Assembly (NCBI GenBank): GCA_964459845.1
Contig: CAYWOC010000003.1
Coordinates: 62,001 to 126,000, forward strand
Reading direction: 5' to 3'
DNA length: 64,000 bases
Origin: CALZFJ01 sp964459845
GTDB taxonomy: Bacteria; Bacteroidota; Bacteroidia; Bacteroidales; Muribaculaceae
Of the stretch, positions 25,681-34,960 are shown in pieces. A program made the position numbers and the translations under genes. A model generated the notes under the pieces. The model made no database searches. It was not told the origin of the DNA and worked only from the letters and a program-made list of their open reading frames with translations. How positions within the stretch are numbered: the stretch's first letter is position 1; the number at the start of each line of letters is the position of its first letter.

Positions 25681-27258
25681 ATGGCAAATGCTCATAATCA
25701 GACGATAGGTAGGATGTCGCCCCGCCAAAAGATGATAAACTTGATGTATATCGTCCTGACGGCTATGCTTGCGCTGAACGTGTCGAGCGATGTGCTCAAC
25801 GGATTCAGCCAAGTGGAGGACGGACTGACACGCTCTAATGCCACAGTATCGGAGCGAAACTATCAACTGTTTGCTAAATTGAAAGCTTTCACCGACAAGA
25901 ATCCCGAGAAGGGTGGCGTGTGGCTCAAGCAGGCTGAGGCCGTGCGTCGCGGCACATTGCAGTTATATAGCTATATAGATTCCTTGAAGCTGAGCATCGT
26001 GCGTCAAGCCGATGGTCCTGAGGGCGATGTGAACAACATTCAGAATCTCGACGACTTGGAGTCGTCTTCGGTGATTATGCTCGCTCCAGGCACTGGGAAA
26101 GGGAAGATATTGAGAAACCGCATAGATACTTTCCGCAAATTTATGTGCTCGATGATTGCCGACACCACAAAGCGCGGCAACATTGAGCGGATGCTTTCCA
26201 CTTCATCACGCAAGCAACCCGGGAGCATCGACATAAAGCAGTGGGAGGAGGCTATGTTCGAAAATATGCCTGTTGTGGCAGCAGTGACACTGCTAACAAA
26301 GTTGCAGAATGATGTCCTGTATGCCGAGGGAGAAGTCCTTAACCAGTTGCTCACAAATGTGGATTTGGGCGATATTCGCGTGAACCAAGTTGAGGCTTTC
26401 GTTATACCAGAGTCGAAGCTTGTGATGAGAGGCAGCAGATATTCGGCAAGTATTGTGCTTGCTGCGGTAGATACAACGCAGCGGCCATCAGTGTTTGTGA
26501 ACGGTGCGCGCCTCGGCAACGACCGCGGACTTTATGAAATCGGTACTGGCAAGGCAGGAAACTTTGAATACTCCGGATATATTGAAGTGCCTCATGGCGA
26601 TGGAACGCTGTCAAAGCATCCGTTCAAGTCATCATATACAGTGATTGAGCCTATGGCTACAATCTCGCCTACGATGATGAATGTGCTTTATGCAGGAATC
26701 AACAACCCGATTTCGATAGCAGTGCCTGGAGTGCCTAATACGGCAATATCAGCCACGATGACCAACGGATCGCTCACACGGAGCGGCGACCAGTGGATAG
26801 CCCGTCCATCTAAAGTCGGCGCAGAGGCTGTGGTGTCGGTTACCGCTACACTCGACGGACGTGCGCAGAACGTGGGTTCGATGACTTTCCGTGTACGCAA
26901 GTTGCCTGATCCTATGCCATACATCGCATATACCGATGCTAAGGGCAACCCTGAAAGATATAAGGGCGGACGCCCATTTGCCAAGACGCTGCTTCTGCAA
27001 GCCGACGGTTTATCGGCAGCTATCGATGACGATATGCTGAATGTGGCATACAAAGTGCTTAGCTTTGAGACTGTATTCTTCGACTCAATGGGCAATGCGA
27101 TACCCGAGGTTTCGGCGGGCAGCAAGTTCTCTGAGCGTCAGCGCAGCAGTTTCCGCCGCTTGTCGCGAGGAAAACGCTTCTACATATCGCGCGTGAAGGC
27201 CTTAGGCCCCGACGGAATTGAGCGTACTCTTGCTCCTATGGAGGTCATAGTGAATTAG
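25681..27258 (+). CDS. porM: T9SS motor/periplasmic protein PorM (GldM)
   Basis: 525 residues. The N-terminus MSPRQKMINLMYIVLTAMLALNVSSDVLNGF is one transmembrane helix that fits into the PorL ring. The rest is periplasmic, with an initial helical bundle (about 40-230) and three beta-rich domains leading to the C-terminus ...GIERTLAPMEVIVN, as in the GldM fold. It links the inner-membrane motor to the PorK/N ring. It lies 70 bases after porL and 92 bases before porN. Confidence 0.95.
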   Translation: MANAHNQTIGRMSPRQKMINLMYIVLTAMLALNVSSDVLNGFSQVEDGLTRSNATVSERNYQLFAKLKAFTDKNPEKGGVWLKQAEAVRRGTLQLYSYIDSLKLSIVRQADGPEGDVNNIQNLDDLESSSVIMLAPGTGKGKILRNRIDTFRKFMCSMIADTTKRGNIERMLSTSSRKQPGSIDIKQWEEAMFENMPVVAAVTLLTKLQNDVLYAEGEVLNQLLTNVDLGDIRVNQVEAFVIPESKLVMRGSRYSASIVLAAVDTTQRPSVFVNGARLGNDRGLYEIGTGKAGNFEYSGYIEVPHGDGTLSKHPFKSSYTVIEPMATISPTMMNVLYAGINNPISIAVPGVPNTAISATMTNGSLTRSGDQWIARPSKVGAEAVVSVTATLDGRAQNVGSMTFRVRKLPDPMPYIAYTDAKGNPERYKGGRPFAKTLLLQADGLSAAIDDDMLNVAYKVLSFETVFFDSMGNAIPEVSAGSKFSERQRSSFRRLSRGKRFYISRVKALGPDGIERTLAPMEVIVN

Positions 27259-27350
27259 GATTACAAAAATTATGTCATCAGCCGCACTCTCTCCGAAGTG
27301 AGAATGCGATGATTGCAGTAAAACAAGAATATATATAGAGAGACAAATAT

Positions 27351-28523
27351 ATGAAAGGTATAAAACATATTGCTGTGGCTATGCTGCTATCTGGAGTGGC
27401 AGTAGTGCCTGTGGTGTCGCAAAATCAGTCGAGAAGCAGCAGCTCGGTGGTGAGGATGCGCAAAGCTGGCGACAGAAATGCAAATAAGGACAAAGATGCG
27501 CAGGTGACACAGCGAATGCAGTCGTTCTACGACGAGCGAGAGCCATCGGATGCCGACCTTGAATGGATGAAGGTGATATATCGCCAGCTCGATTTGAAAA
27601 CAGAGCAGAACATGGCATTATATTATCCTGAAGAGCCTAATCAAGACGGGATGAATCTCTTCTGCATAATAATGAAGCTGCTCGCAAACGACCAATTATC
27701 GGCATACGAATATCTTGACGGACGCGAGATTTTCACCGACCAATACAAAATCAAGGTTCGTGATATGCTCGACCGTTTCCATATCCTATATTCTGAGGCA
27801 AAGGGCAGCACCGAGAAGCATCCTAAATTCAAGATAGAAGACAGCGATATGCCTTCAAATGAGGTGCTGAGTTACTATATCATAGAGAAGTGGGAGTTTG
27901 ACCGCCTGAAGAACAAGATGCAGCAGCATGTGGAGGCTATATGCCCGGTACTTCACCGCACCGATGAGTTTGGCGGAGAGGCTATCAAGTACCCTATGTT
28001 CTGGGTGAAGATGGATGAGAGCTTGCGCCCATATATGGCAAAGCAATATGTTTTCACCGACAACGACAACAATCTGCCACGCTACAATTACGATGATTTC
28101 TTCCAGATGTCGATGTATAAGGGCGACATATATAAGACGAAAAATCTGCGCAACATGTCGATGATGCAGCTTTATCCCGACCCCGACGACTTGAAGCGTG
28201 CGCAAGACAGCATCGAGAATCGTCTGCACTCATTCGACAAGCATTTGTGGGTTCCTTCCCGTGAAGAATTGCAGGCTAAAGCCGAAGCCGCTGAAGCTGC
28301 GGCAGCCGCTGCCGACACGACACTTGTCATAAAGGAGCGTGCCGACAACAAGTCGAGCGTGAAGAAATCGGCTCGCAGTTCGAAACGAGGCAGCAAGAGC
28401 AGTGGATCATCATCATCGAGCAGCTCGTCATCCAAGCAGAAGAAGAGCAAGACACCGAAGGTGAAAGAAGCCAAAGTGTCGAGCAGCTCATCGGCAGCTC
28501 GCTCGGTGCGACGCAGAAGGTAG
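27351..28523 (+). CDS. porN: T9SS ring protein PorN (GldN) with extended Ser/Lys-rich tail
   Basis: 390 residues with a signal peptide (ending VVPVVSQ). The core (about 55-300) shows the PorN pattern: DADLEWMKVIYRQLDLK, NLFCIIMKLLANDQLSAYEYLDG, EKWEFDRLKNKMQQHVEAICPV and YPMFWVKMDESLRPYMA. PorN forms the ring with PorK. The C-terminal 80 residues are low complexity: an Ala/Glu helix, then Ser-, Lys- and Arg-rich sequence ending VRRRR. This tail is not part of the conserved fold as I know it. It closes the por operon; a terminator follows. Confidence 0.94.
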   Translation: MKGIKHIAVAMLLSGVAVVPVVSQNQSRSSSSVVRMRKAGDRNANKDKDAQVTQRMQSFYDEREPSDADLEWMKVIYRQLDLKTEQNMALYYPEEPNQDGMNLFCIIMKLLANDQLSAYEYLDGREIFTDQYKIKVRDMLDRFHILYSEAKGSTEKHPKFKIEDSDMPSNEVLSYYIIEKWEFDRLKNKMQQHVEAICPVLHRTDEFGGEAIKYPMFWVKMDESLRPYMAKQYVFTDNDNNLPRYNYDDFFQMSMYKGDIYKTKNLRNMSMMQLYPDPDDLKRAQDSIENRLHSFDKHLWVPSREELQAKAEAAEAAAAAADTTLVIKERADNKSSVKKSARSSKRGSKSSGSSSSSSSSSKQKKSKTPKVKEAKVSSSSSAARSVRRRR

Positions 28524-28560
28524 TCTTTTTAAGACAGCATAATTTTTTGAATATTTTCAG

Positions 28561-28598
28561 CGCAGTGTTTTCCATTTTAGGAAAATGCTGCGTTTTTT
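28561..28598 (+). terminator. Terminator of the por operon
   Basis: CGCAGTGTTTT (28561-28571) pairs with AAAATGCTGCG (28582-28592, two wobble pairs), followed by TTTTTT. It lies about 40 bases after the porN stop. Confidence 0.75.
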
Positions 28599-28777
28599 AT
28601 TTATTATGGTCTATGATATGGCTGCATCATTGCTGCATTTCAAAAAACAGTCGGCATTTCAGCAGAAAATTCAAGTTACTTGATATACCGACTTCTGATT
28701 TGCACTATTTGTGCTATAATTTACGATGTGACACGCTTTTTTTGACGTATTGAAACGAGTGCATCACATAGTTTGTT

Positions 28778-29003
28778 TACTTTTGTAGTCACAAAGACGT
28801 TATTATTTGCGTACAAGAAGCAAATGATAGAGAACACTTGATTTTGTTTGATTTTAAAGAAAATCTTTATGAAGGTGTGAACCTTTTGGCTGAATTGAGT
28901 GTTTTATTAATGATAAATGAGTAGTGTTTGACAAAACAAAATTATCAGTAGTTGCGAAAAAAGTGTGAAAAAGGGTGAACCGTTGAGGCTCGCCCTTTTT
29001 GTG
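28778..29003 (+). ncRNA. Candidate small RNA with own promoter box and terminator
   Basis: TACTTTTG (28778-28785) fits the -7 consensus, though no good TTTG box lies at the right distance. About 180 bases later a hairpin AAAAAGGGTGA...TCGCCCTTTTT (28968-29000) looks like an intrinsic terminator. No coding frame of note lies between. The inside can fold into a long interrupted hairpin: ATTTTGTTT near 28843 pairs with AAACAAAAT near 28935, extended by TGATA with TATCA and GCAA with TTGC. A rod-like RNA of about 200 bases with a central bubble is reminiscent of 6S RNA, but I cannot confirm that family. Confidence 0.35.
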
Positions 29004-29116
29004 TGTATGGGTCTGATTGCATTTACCCAAAATCGCCTATTAAAATTTTAAAGTAGGCACATCAGTTTGACTATATTTGTTCTTTTTCAATTTTTAATAC
29101 CTGACTTCGTTCCAAT

Positions 29117-29151
29117 AAAAAAATGCGGCTGTGCATCGATGCACAGCCGCA
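29117..29151 (-). terminator. Terminator of the glycogen operon
   Basis: The perfect palindrome TGCGGCTGTGCATC/GATGCACAGCCGCA (29124-29151) is followed on the minus strand by TTTTTTT. It lies about 37 bases beyond the glycogen phosphorylase stop codon. Confidence 0.8.
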
Positions 29152-29187
29152 ATAGATATAATCAGAATCAATTATTCTCATGCACAA

Positions 29188-31746
29188 TTAGATCCACTTA
29201 ACGTAAGCGAAGTCTTGACGATGTGGAAGCTCCTTGTTGCTTGGATAAATACGGAATGAGTAGCGGAAAGCTCCTGCGTCTTTCATCTCGTTCTTGATTT
29301 CGTAGGTCACAATGTCGCCCGATTCAGCTACAGCCTTCAATGGATAGACTGCCTTCAGCCTATTCTCGTTGTTCTCGGTGCTGAACACAACGAGTTCCAC
29401 ACCAAGGTCCTTGCCAAGACCGGCAGTGTCGAGCTTAACCATTGCCTCATATTTCATACCGTTCACTGCATTCGAGTTGTTAAGTGCGTCAGAAACCTGC
29501 AAATCCACAACCTTGACATCATCCCACTTAGATGCCACGCGCTCTTTCCATGCCACAATTTCTTTTGCTTTAGCAAATCCGTTGGCTTTCAATTTAGCTG
29601 AACGCTTGCCTTCCTTGCTATAGAAACGCTCGATATAGTCGTTGATCATGCGTGTCATAGTGAAGTTTGGAGCGATGTGGGCAATAGAATTCTTTATGAA
29701 CTGAATCCATTCTGGAGAATAGCCCTTAGAGTTCTTAGCAAAATACAGAGGCACAATCTCGTTTTCAAGCATAGAGTAGATTGTAGCCGCATCGAGCTTG
29801 TCTTGCTGAGCTTGGTCGGTGAATGTGCGCTTGTCGGTCAAAGCCCATCCAGCATCCTTGCGATAACCTTCATACCACCATCCGTCAAGCACCGAGAAGT
29901 TAAGCACGCCGTTCATCTCGGCCTTTTCGCCCGATGTTCCTGAAGCCTCAAGTGGGCGAGTAGGCGTGTTCAACCAAATATCCACACCTGTGACAAGGCG
30001 TTTAGCCACAGTCATGTCATAGTTCTCCAAGAAAATAATCTTGCCCAAGAACTGAGGCATACGAGATATTTCGATAATACGCTTAATCAAGCCTTGACCA
30101 GCACCATCGGCAGGGTGAGCCTTACCCGAGAATATGAATTGCACCGGGAACTTCTCGTTATTGACGATTCTCGACAAGCGGTCGAGGTCGGTAAACAACA
30201 AGTGTGCGCGCTTATATGTAGCGAATCGGCGGGCGAAACCTATCAATAGCGCATTAGGATTGATTTTCTCCATGATAGAGATGATGCGCGATGGGTCGCC
30301 TTGGTTCTTCAACCAGTTCTCGCTGAAATCTTTTTTCACAAAGTTGATAAACTTGTTTTTCAAGCGCATACGCATATTCCAGATAGCCTCATCACTTGCT
30401 GTGAGGATGGGAGCCCAAGTCTTTTCGTCGGCTTGAGCGAAGCGGTAGTCTGGTCCGAACAAGTCGGCATAGAACTCTTTCCATTCCGATGCAGCCCATG
30501 TAGGCATATGGACACCGTTTGTGACATACGACACATGTGATTCCTCCCAAGTGTATCCTTTCCAGATGCCTTGGAACATCTTCTTCGACACCTCACCGTG
30601 TAGCCAGCTCACACCGTTAGCTTCTTGGCAAGTGTTTAGCGCAAATACGCTCATCGAGAATTTCTCCTGAGAATCAGGGTTCTCACGTCCCATATTCATA
30701 AGGTCGCGCCACTCGATGCCGAGTTTTGCAGGGAATTCTCCCATATATTTTCCGAACAAGCCCTCATCAAAATAGTCGTGACCGGCTGGCACAGGAGTAT
30801 GCACTGTGTAAAGACCTGTAGAACGCACGATTTCGAGTGCAGTATTGAAGTCAAGACCGTCTTCTTGAACATAATCCACAAGGCGCTGCAAATTAAGCAG
30901 AGCTGCATGGCCTTCATTGCAGTGGAACAAATCTGCCTTCACACCAAGTTTCTTGAGCATCAGCACGCCACCTATACCGAGCAGATATTCCTGCTTGATG
31001 CGGTTTTCCCAGTCACCGCCATAAAGCTGATGAGTGATAGGACGGTCAAATTCCGAGTTTAGGTCGTTATCTGTGTCAAGCAGATATAGGTTCATTCTAC
31101 CTACATTCACTTTCCATATCTTTGCATAAATTATACGTCCGGGATAAGGCACTTCCACCATCATGTGCTGTCCGTCTTTTTCCAATACCGGCTCAAGCGG
31201 AAGCTGATTGAAGTTTTGCGGCTCATAGTTGGCAAGCTGCTGTCCGTCGATAGATAATGTCTGTGTGAAATATCCATAACGATAGAGGAAGCCCACAGCA
31301 GTCATCGGTATGCGGGAATCAGAAGCCTCCTTGATGTAGTCGCCGGCAAGAACGCCAAGACCACCTGAATAAATCTTCAATGCGCTGCACAAGCCGTATT
31401 CCATACTGAAATATGCAATCTTGGGCACATCTGTACGCATTGGGATTGCCATGTATTCCTTGAATTTTGCATAGACTTCGTTGATTCTTGCCATCATCAC
31501 CTTGTCTTTCAAAATAGCTTCATACTGGTTAAAGCCCATCTTCTGCAACAACAAAACAGGATTCTCACCTGTAGCACGCCATAGTTCTGGATCTAAGTCA
31601 TGAAACAGAGATTTGCCCTCGCTGTTCCACACCCACCAAAGGTTCTTAGCCAGTTCTTCCAGTTTTTTCAATCCTGTCGGGAGCTGAGACTTCACTGTCA
31701 AATCTCTCCACACAGGAGCATTTGTGTTACTTACTTGTAGTTTCAT
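29188..31746 (-). CDS. glgP: Alpha-glucan (glycogen/starch) phosphorylase, GT35 short form
   Basis: 852 residues from the ATG at 31746 (MKLQVSNTN). A longer frame overlaps the upstream gene and adds a non-conserved stretch, so it is rejected. An N-terminal DUF3417-type region (LPTGLKKLEELAKNLWWVWN) precedes the phosphorylase domain: IAYFSMEYGLCSALKIYSGGLGVLAGD, VYTVHTPVPAGHDYF-like and YVTNGVHMPTWA. The pyridoxal-phosphate lysine lies in PLEASGTSGEKAEMNGVLNFSV. It degrades alpha-1,4-glucan to glucose-1-phosphate in the cytoplasm. The C-terminal 100 residues (after about 740) are beta-rich, as in other members of this branch. It lies 49 bases downstream of the glycogen synthase gene. Confidence 0.94.
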   Translation of the reverse strand: MKLQVSNTNAPVWRDLTVKSQLPTGLKKLEELAKNLWWVWNSEGKSLFHDLDPELWRATGENPVLLLQKMGFNQYEAILKDKVMMARINEVYAKFKEYMAIPMRTDVPKIAYFSMEYGLCSALKIYSGGLGVLAGDYIKEASDSRIPMTAVGFLYRYGYFTQTLSIDGQQLANYEPQNFNQLPLEPVLEKDGQHMMVEVPYPGRIIYAKIWKVNVGRMNLYLLDTDNDLNSEFDRPITHQLYGGDWENRIKQEYLLGIGGVLMLKKLGVKADLFHCNEGHAALLNLQRLVDYVQEDGLDFNTALEIVRSTGLYTVHTPVPAGHDYFDEGLFGKYMGEFPAKLGIEWRDLMNMGRENPDSQEKFSMSVFALNTCQEANGVSWLHGEVSKKMFQGIWKGYTWEESHVSYVTNGVHMPTWAASEWKEFYADLFGPDYRFAQADEKTWAPILTASDEAIWNMRMRLKNKFINFVKKDFSENWLKNQGDPSRIISIMEKINPNALLIGFARRFATYKRAHLLFTDLDRLSRIVNNEKFPVQFIFSGKAHPADGAGQGLIKRIIEISRMPQFLGKIIFLENYDMTVAKRLVTGVDIWLNTPTRPLEASGTSGEKAEMNGVLNFSVLDGWWYEGYRKDAGWALTDKRTFTDQAQQDKLDAATIYSMLENEIVPLYFAKNSKGYSPEWIQFIKNSIAHIAPNFTMTRMINDYIERFYSKEGKRSAKLKANGFAKAKEIVAWKERVASKWDDVKVVDLQVSDALNNSNAVNGMKYEAMVKLDTAGLGKDLGVELVVFSTENNENRLKAVYPLKAVAESGDIVTYEIKNEMKDAGAFRYSFRIYPSNKELPHRQDFAYVKWI

Positions 31747-31795
31747 ACACAAAAAAATATAAGTTAAATATAAGTGTTTTTTTTCTCTTTTATTA

Positions 31796-33451
31796 TTATT
31801 TGCCACATTTGTGCATATTCTTCAATGCCTCGGAATATGCAGCTATGTAATATTTCATAAAGTTCTGCCATGATGCCTTTTTCGATGTAGCCATAGCTGC
31901 CTCACGCGCCTTGTCGGGCAAGCCTGTGCTGCCGCAGAACAGCGCATACACATTCTCGGCTATCTCGTTCACAGCCTCACTATAATTCGAGTCGCTGCGA
32001 TGCACCACCATCACACCGCTATCATCGAATGAGCTTGCGGAATCTTCAAGAATCCACTGTCCGAATCCGGCGAGGTCGGTTGTCACCGTCGGCACGCCAA
32101 ATGCGATGCTTTCAAGTGGAGTATATCCCCATGGCTCATAATACGATGCGAACACCGTGCAGTCAAGTCCGGGAAGGAGGTCATAGTAAGGCAAATTGAA
32201 TATGCCGTCGTTGCCATTCAGATAAGATGGAACGTAAACCATATATAGGTTCTCACCCTTGGCGTTGTGCATACCCAAATAGTTCATCTTGCCATACACG
32301 CTGTCTTGCGAATAATTGTGTAGCGTGTGGGTTATATTGGCATTTTCAAGTCCGCACCACCGCTTTTTCTTCATCTCGGCAGCCAGGTCCTTGCGAGGCT
32401 CATCCACCCAAGCCGGAACCATAATGAAGCACACTATTTTGCGTTTTTGGTCGTTCCATTTCGAGCGCAGCACATTCATCGAGTCGATAAATGCGTCAAG
32501 ACCCTTGTTGCGGAATTCATTGCGTCCAGATGTAGCCAGCAATATGGTGTCTTCTCCGAATTTGTTGCCGGTCAATGCGCCAGCCACTGTCAGCATCCGC
32601 TCGCGCGCAGCCTTGCGCTTCGACGGGTAGTTTTTCTTCGACGGAACGAAATCCTGTTCGAATCCGTTAGGAGTGACCAGCGGACGGCGGCACAGCAACT
32701 GCTCGCACTCGCGTGCCGTGACATCGCTCACTGTGGTAAAGCTGTCGGCATTCCATGCGGCTGCTTTTTCAAGCGAATGTTTCGACTGCATGTTAAGCTC
32801 ACCTGCCATCTGGTCGCCATTATATCCGCCCATATAGTCGTATAGAGGCTTTCCGTTTCCGCAGATGCTGCGACCTATGCTTGTGGCGTGGGTGGTAAAC
32901 ACTGTGGCTATGTGAGGCAGATGTGCCTTCACATATAAAAGCCCCATTCCTGTTGTCCACTCGTCGAAATGAGCCACAACATTCTTGCCGGCATACTCCC
33001 CGCTAAGATAGATGCTCTCTATCACCAGTGCGGCTGCGTAGGCAAACATGCAGCTCTCGTCGTAATCGCCGTAAGCATGCAGTGAATCCACGCTGAAGCG
33101 GTTCCACATTTCAGCATATAACTGATCTTTATATGAATATAATGAATTATAGCCCACAAGAATCACGATAGGCTTTCCCGGCACATCCCAACGACCGACT
33201 CTCACGGTCATGCCACTCGGCAACACGGCTTTTTCACGCCATTTTTTCATCAGAGATTTGCTTTCCTTAAAATAAGGCGACGGATTGTCCTCGCTCCACA
33301 AATCTGGCCCTATGAAGACCACTTTGTCTTTATATAATTTCTGCAAGGTTCTTGCTTTAGTCGAAAGAACGGCATAAATTCCTCCAACTTTATTGCACAC
33401 CTCCCAACTTGTCTCAAACAATAAATCAAGCTGTTCTTCGCTATTTGTCAT
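31796..33451 (-). CDS. Glycogen synthase, GT3 (eukaryote-like) family
   Basis: 551 residues. The N-terminus LLFETSWEVCNKVGGIYAVLSTKA carries the GT3 signature 'E..WEV.NKVGGIY.VL.TKA', unlike the GT5 GlgA start with KTGGL. Later motifs include VAHFDEWTTGMGLLY, TTHATSIGRSICGNG, TVSDVTARECEQLL and YDLLPGLDCTVFASYYEPWGYTPLESIAFGVPTVTTDLAGFG. It elongates alpha-1,4-glucan from a nucleotide sugar. It is first in a two-gene operon with the phosphorylase, so synthesis and breakdown are coupled. Absence of a branching enzyme here means it lies elsewhere. Confidence 0.92.
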   Translation of the reverse strand: MTNSEEQLDLLFETSWEVCNKVGGIYAVLSTKARTLQKLYKDKVVFIGPDLWSEDNPSPYFKESKSLMKKWREKAVLPSGMTVRVGRWDVPGKPIVILVGYNSLYSYKDQLYAEMWNRFSVDSLHAYGDYDESCMFAYAAALVIESIYLSGEYAGKNVVAHFDEWTTGMGLLYVKAHLPHIATVFTTHATSIGRSICGNGKPLYDYMGGYNGDQMAGELNMQSKHSLEKAAAWNADSFTTVSDVTARECEQLLCRRPLVTPNGFEQDFVPSKKNYPSKRKAARERMLTVAGALTGNKFGEDTILLATSGRNEFRNKGLDAFIDSMNVLRSKWNDQKRKIVCFIMVPAWVDEPRKDLAAEMKKKRWCGLENANITHTLHNYSQDSVYGKMNYLGMHNAKGENLYMVYVPSYLNGNDGIFNLPYYDLLPGLDCTVFASYYEPWGYTPLESIAFGVPTVTTDLAGFGQWILEDSASSFDDSGVMVVHRSDSNYSEAVNEIAENVYALFCGSTGLPDKAREAAMATSKKASWQNFMKYYIAAYSEALKNMHKCGK

Positions 33452-33485
33452 ATTTTCAGCGTGTAATATATAGATTTTAAGACTG

Positions 33486-33516
33486 CAAAGTTATAAATAA
33501 TTTCTGAATAATCCAA
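33486..33516 (-). promoter_or_regulatory. Promoter of the glycogen operon (TTG-N20-TAACTTTG)
   Basis: On the minus strand TTG (33514-33516) and TAACTTTG (33486-33493) are 20 bases apart. The start would be near 33479, about 28 bases before the ATG. Confidence 0.65.
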
Positions 33517-33597
33517 TTTTGAATTTCATTTGACCACTTTGCAGAAACAACTGACAAGCTCTGAAATCAGATAAAAAGCTGCATTACCACCGACATA

Positions 33598-34243
33598 ATG
33601 GTGGCTGACGCAATTTTCTCCACATCCACGTTTGAGAAGGGCATGTCAGAACTTGACTTCCAACTTGTCAGCCGTTTCCGAAACAATGCTTGTCTGCATT
33701 ACATTTCCAAAAAAGGGAAAAAAGCGTGGACGACCAAGGGGCAAGGGGAACAAAATTGACTTAGCGAGTCTAAACCTGCCATGCATAGAAGAACTGCACA
33801 CCAACGGCTTGGATAGAAAGGCATACACCCTCGAAGCTTATGTGAAGGCTCTGAAGAAGAATGTGCGACTTGTCATCTGGCGGATGTCCTGTGGAAAATG
33901 CAAGTTGTTCTTCTATACAAAACTCTCGATGACTGGTGAGGAAGTATTGAAGACTTACCGCACTCGTTTTCAGATCGAGTTCTACTATCGCGACAGCAAG
34001 CTGTTTACGGGATTTATAGATTGTCAGGCAAGACACAAGAAGCAGTTAGTCTTTGCGTTCAACGCATCATTCGCATCTCTAAATGCAGCCAAAGTCTTCT
34101 TGGACGGCAATAGTATGGAGATACTGTCTTTGGCTTATTTGACAAGTTGTCTTTCTATCCAGTCTTGTACATCATCTTCACTGAAGCCATACACCCAAGC
34201 ATACATCACTTCCGCCTTACCATTATTACACACAAAATCCTAA
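33598..34243 (+). mobile_element. Broken IS4-like transposase (C-terminal half)
   Basis: A frame from 33598 reads VADAIFSTSTFEKGMSELDFQLVSRFRNNACLHYI, the second-Asp region of Bacteroidales IS4-type DDE transposases. It then loses frame near 33710. The next frame (from about 33700 to 34243) continues with KKRGRPRGKGNKIDLASL, then YRTRFQIEFYYRDSKLFTGFIDCQARHK (the Y-(2)-R-x-x-E-x-x-x-x-x-x-K region) and a helical end. The first third, with the first catalytic Asp, is missing. Frameshift plus truncation means no active enzyme. No clear terminal inverted repeats were found. Confidence 0.75.
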
Positions 34244-34297
34244 AATCATTATAAGTAAGTTTACGGGTAGCCAAACGCTCTGATTCTATTATGTTGG

Positions 34298-34657
34298 TCA
34301 TATATTGTAATATTTAATCCTAAAATTAGCGAGAGTTTCAAATATTTCACGAATATCCATGCCTATGTAATCTGACTCTTTCAATTCTTCTCCATCAAAA
34401 ACTTTTCTTCCCGGATATTCGTCTTTTGAAGTGAAGAATGAAGTTATTTTGAACACTTCCTTGACTATGCCTTTATAACAGCCAAGTATATGAGTGGCTG
34501 CCAAAGCTTTATCCTCTTTAATATCCCAGTATTTTCGTGTACATTCTTTGAGATTTTCACGATAGTATAAACTGGATCTGTCATTGTTAATCATAGCTTC
34601 ATATGAATATTTGATATTCACGAAGATAAGCCGGTGTGAGTTGTCTAATTTTACCAT
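34298..34657 (-). CDS. Unknown 119-residue cytoplasmic protein
   Basis: No family recognised with confidence. The protein is soluble and mixed alpha/beta: KLDNSHRLIFVNIKYSYEAM, then a helix ARKY-like stretch NLKECTRKYWDIKEDKALAATHILGCY. A strand-rich part follows with GIVKEVFKITSFF...PGRKVFDGEEL...YIGMDI. The pattern 'A..ILG.Y.GIVKEVF.I...' recalls PUA/EVE-like small domains found near defence and nuclease genes, but this is only an impression. AT-rich, like its surroundings and unlike the core genes. It lies in the accessory patch between two transposase remnants and has its own promoter box about 130 bases upstream. Confidence 0.6.
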   Translation of the reverse strand: MVKLDNSHRLIFVNIKYSYEAMINNDRSSLYYRENLKECTRKYWDIKEDKALAATHILGCYKGIVKEVFKITSFFTSKDEYPGRKVFDGEELKESDYIGMDIREIFETLANFRIKYYNI

Positions 34658-34792
34658 AAAGTGATTTAAACTTATTTTTATTTCTTAAAAAAATAGGTTA
34701 GAAAGTTAAAACACAGTGTACAATTAGGATGATTAGCCATATTAGATGTTTCCCTTCATTCATAAGAAATAATCTATGTACGCTGTATTAGA

Positions 34793-34800
34793 CAAAGTTA
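34793..34800 (-). promoter_or_regulatory. -7 promoter box for the 119-residue unknown gene
   Basis: Minus strand TAACTTTG matches TAnnTTTG. It would give a leader of about 130 bases to the ATG at 34657. Confidence 0.45.
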
Positions 34801-34909
34801 CAATAAAATCTGAAATATTGCCATATCTTTCAGTGGCAAAACTTAGACATCAAACAACAAGTTGTCACATTGATATGATCAATGCTATACTTTAAAGCTC
34901 AACACTGAT

Positions 34910-34960
34910 TGCCAGTAGGAGCTTCTTCCAGTGAAGGCACTATTTACTGGCACGTTTTTT
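34910..34960 (+). terminator. Candidate hairpin terminator in an empty AT-rich stretch
   Basis: TGCCAGTA (34910-34917) pairs with TACTGGCA (34945-34952); a nested CTTC/GAAG stem lies in the loop, and TTTTTT follows at 34955-34960. No plus-strand gene precedes it, so it is either the end of an unrecognised transcript or a leftover. Confidence 0.3.

Noticed and set aside
28547..28753. Plus-strand frame of 68 codons after porN
   Set aside because: It starts before and runs through the por terminator hairpin, and has no coding pattern.
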